A program made the position numbers and the translations under genes. A stretch of 64,000 nt of DNA from Paracoccus sp. (in: a-proteobacteria) (GTDB lineage: Bacteria; Pseudomonadota; Alphaproteobacteria; Rhodobacterales; Rhodobacteraceae), in NCBI RefSeq assembly GCF_030538695.1, contig NZ_JAUNTN010000010.1, positions 26,860 to 90,859 on the forward strand, written 5' to 3'. Under the pieces are notes generated by a model. The model had not been told where the DNA came from and did no database searches. It was given only the letters and a program-made list of their open reading frames with translations. This document shows positions 62,828 to 64,000 of this stretch, one piece after another. Every line of letters starts with the position of its first letter. The first letter of the stretch is position 1.

Positions 62828-64000
62828 ATGAGCACATATACCCCCGAGCAGGTCGCTGATTACCTGACCCACGGCTATTATCGCGACATGGGCGAAGACC
62901 CGCGCCACTTTAACGCCCGCACCGGCAGCACGCTGACGGTGGACCTCAGCCCGCTGAGCGATGAGGCTGCCGCGATTGCCCGCAAGGCGCTGAGCGCATG
63001 GACCGCCTTTACCGGGATCAATTTCCGCGAAATCCGTGGCAATGGCTCGGATTGGGCCTCGACCGCGCAACTGGTGCTGACCGACAGCAACCCCTATGCC
63101 TTCAGCCAAAGCTATACGGTGGGCGGCTATACCGATCAGTCGCTCGTCAATGTCGGCTTTCTATGGGAAGTATACTACGGTATCCGCGACGATACCTATT
63201 ATTTCCAGACTTGGCTGCATGAGATCGGCCACGCCCTTGGGCTGGGTCACACCGGGGCCTATAACGGTGATGGGACTTGGGGCGTCGACAATATGTTCGA
63301 CAATGACACCTGGCAAATGTCGCTGATGTCCTATTTCTCACCGGACGAGTCGCCGGTCGTGAACGGGGATATGGCATGGGCGCTGACCCCGATGCAGGCC
63401 GATATTATTGCGATGGAAAATCTCTACGGGGTTTCTTCGACAATCGAGGCTGGCAACACGACCTATTTCTGGGACAGCAATGCCACCGGATATTGGAAAG
63501 ATCTGTCGGACCGGATCGCCTCGGGTGCCATAAAGGACAAGTTCACCCTGACCCTTTACGACAAGGGCGGCAATGACACGATCAACCTGCGCGGCGATAC
63601 CAACGCGCAGCGCATTGATCTGACCCCCGGTGCGGTATCGGATATTATGAACACCAAGGGCGGCATGGTGATCGACCGCACAACGATCATCGAAAACGTC
63701 ATTGCCGGGTCAGGTGCCGACCATATCACCGGCAATGCGGCAAATAACCGTCTGGAAGGTCGCGCCGGGAGTGACACCATCTACGGCATGGCCGGCAATG
63801 ACACGCTGGACGGCGGCAATGGCTTTGACCTGCTGGACGGTGGCGACGGTGACGACAGCCTGAACGGCGGCTGGGGCAATGACACCCTGCTGGGCGGTAA
63901 TGGCAACGACATGCTGCTGGGCGGCGGCGGTGCCGACTCGCTGGATGGTGGAGAGGGCGAAGACCGCTTGTTCGGAGAAGCAGGCAATGACCGGCTGGCG
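62828..64000 (+). CDS. Serralysin-like M10 metalloprotease with RTX repeats (3' end beyond window)
   Basis: The window holds the first 391 residues. The zinc motif HEIGHALGLGH puts ligands at H131, H135 and H141 with the catalytic E132; LMSYFS is the Met-turn. From about residue 295 onwards come RTX nonapeptides (SDTIYGMAGNDTLDGGNG, DDSLNGGWGNDTLLGGNG), which bind calcium and guide type I secretion. No signal peptide is present, as expected. It degrades proteins outside the cell. The C-terminus is not visible. Confidence 0.92.
   Translation, partial: MSTYTPEQVADYLTHGYYRDMGEDPRHFNARTGSTLTVDLSPLSDEAAAIARKALSAWTAFTGINFREIRGNGSDWASTAQLVLTDSNPYAFSQSYTVGGYTDQSLVNVGFLWEVYYGIRDDTYYFQTWLHEIGHALGLGHTGAYNGDGTWGVDNMFDNDTWQMSLMSYFSPDESPVVNGDMAWALTPMQADIIAMENLYGVSSTIEAGNTTYFWDSNATGYWKDLSDRIASGAIKDKFTLTLYDKGGNDTINLRGDTNAQRIDLTPGAVSDIMNTKGGMVIDRTTIIENVIAGSGADHITGNAANNRLEGRAGSDTIYGMAGNDTLDGGNGFDLLDGGDGDDSLNGGWGNDTLLGGNGNDMLLGGGGADSLDGGEGEDRLFGEAGNDRLA

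Overview
The window is GC-rich DNA that is almost completely coding. Its gene families point to an alphaproteobacterium of the Rhodobacteraceae, most likely Paracoccus or a close relative. The clues are a CcrM-type GANTC methyltransferase, DciA, DUF6478 and DUF4170 proteins, a WaaA-like/LpxK pair, a HemD/mitofilin-like/HemY-like operon and a CtrA-like box in front of flagellar genes. The genus is an inference; the family is fairly secure.

Layout. 1-8.9 kb: a truncated glutathione transferase, mscL, and an alcohol/aldehyde oxidation locus (AraC regulator, aldehyde dehydrogenase, periplasmic PQQ/haem c alcohol dehydrogenase), then a PNPOx-like protein and a LysR-controlled aldo/keto reductase plus CMD pair. 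9-13 kb: pheS and pheT separated by a low-GC membrane-protein gene. 13.5-22.6 kb: a secreted beta-propeller protein, a Rhodobacteraceae hypothetical pair, cardiolipin synthase, accD-folC, zapE and a coniferyl-aldehyde-type dehydrogenase. 22.9-32.3 kb: a degraded prophage in a tRNA-Thr(CGU) gene, with tyrosine integrase, an RTX calcium-binding cargo protein, a complete-looking lysis cassette (overlapping spanins, small membrane proteins, GH108-type endolysin), a truncated large virion protein and a compact early operon that includes a GapR-like protein. 32.4-49.8 kb: housekeeping genes (hemD operon, tsaD-gpsA-yciI-EVE, WaaA-like/lpxK, dsbA-dciA, mutY-gloA, alkB, ccrM-rnhB-fsr). 50-53.5 kb: a GntR/HutC regulator, an L,D-transpeptidase/extensin-like peptidase pair and a Crp/Fnr regulator. 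53.6-59.6 kb: flagellar basal-body genes (fliI divergent from flgB-flgC-fliE-fliQ-flgF-flgG-flgA-flgH-fliL). 59.7-64 kb: a glycosyltransferase, a phage-type S24 repressor flanked by long non-coding DNA, and a serralysin-like metalloprotease that runs off the right edge.

Themes. The window holds pieces of one oxidation route (AlkB, PQQ alcohol dehydrogenase, aldehyde dehydrogenases), but they lie in separate loci and their connection is only a suggestion. Many genes are coupled by ATGA or TGATG overlaps. A composite repeat (an ATATTT...GACAAAAG arm next to a GC-rich hairpin) recurs between genes and probably works as a terminator. The most unusual items are the membrane gene inside the pheST operon, the prophage remnant with paired att and arm-type repeats at both ends, a hairpin that covers a phage start codon, and a WaaA homologue that seems to have lost its catalytic glutamate.
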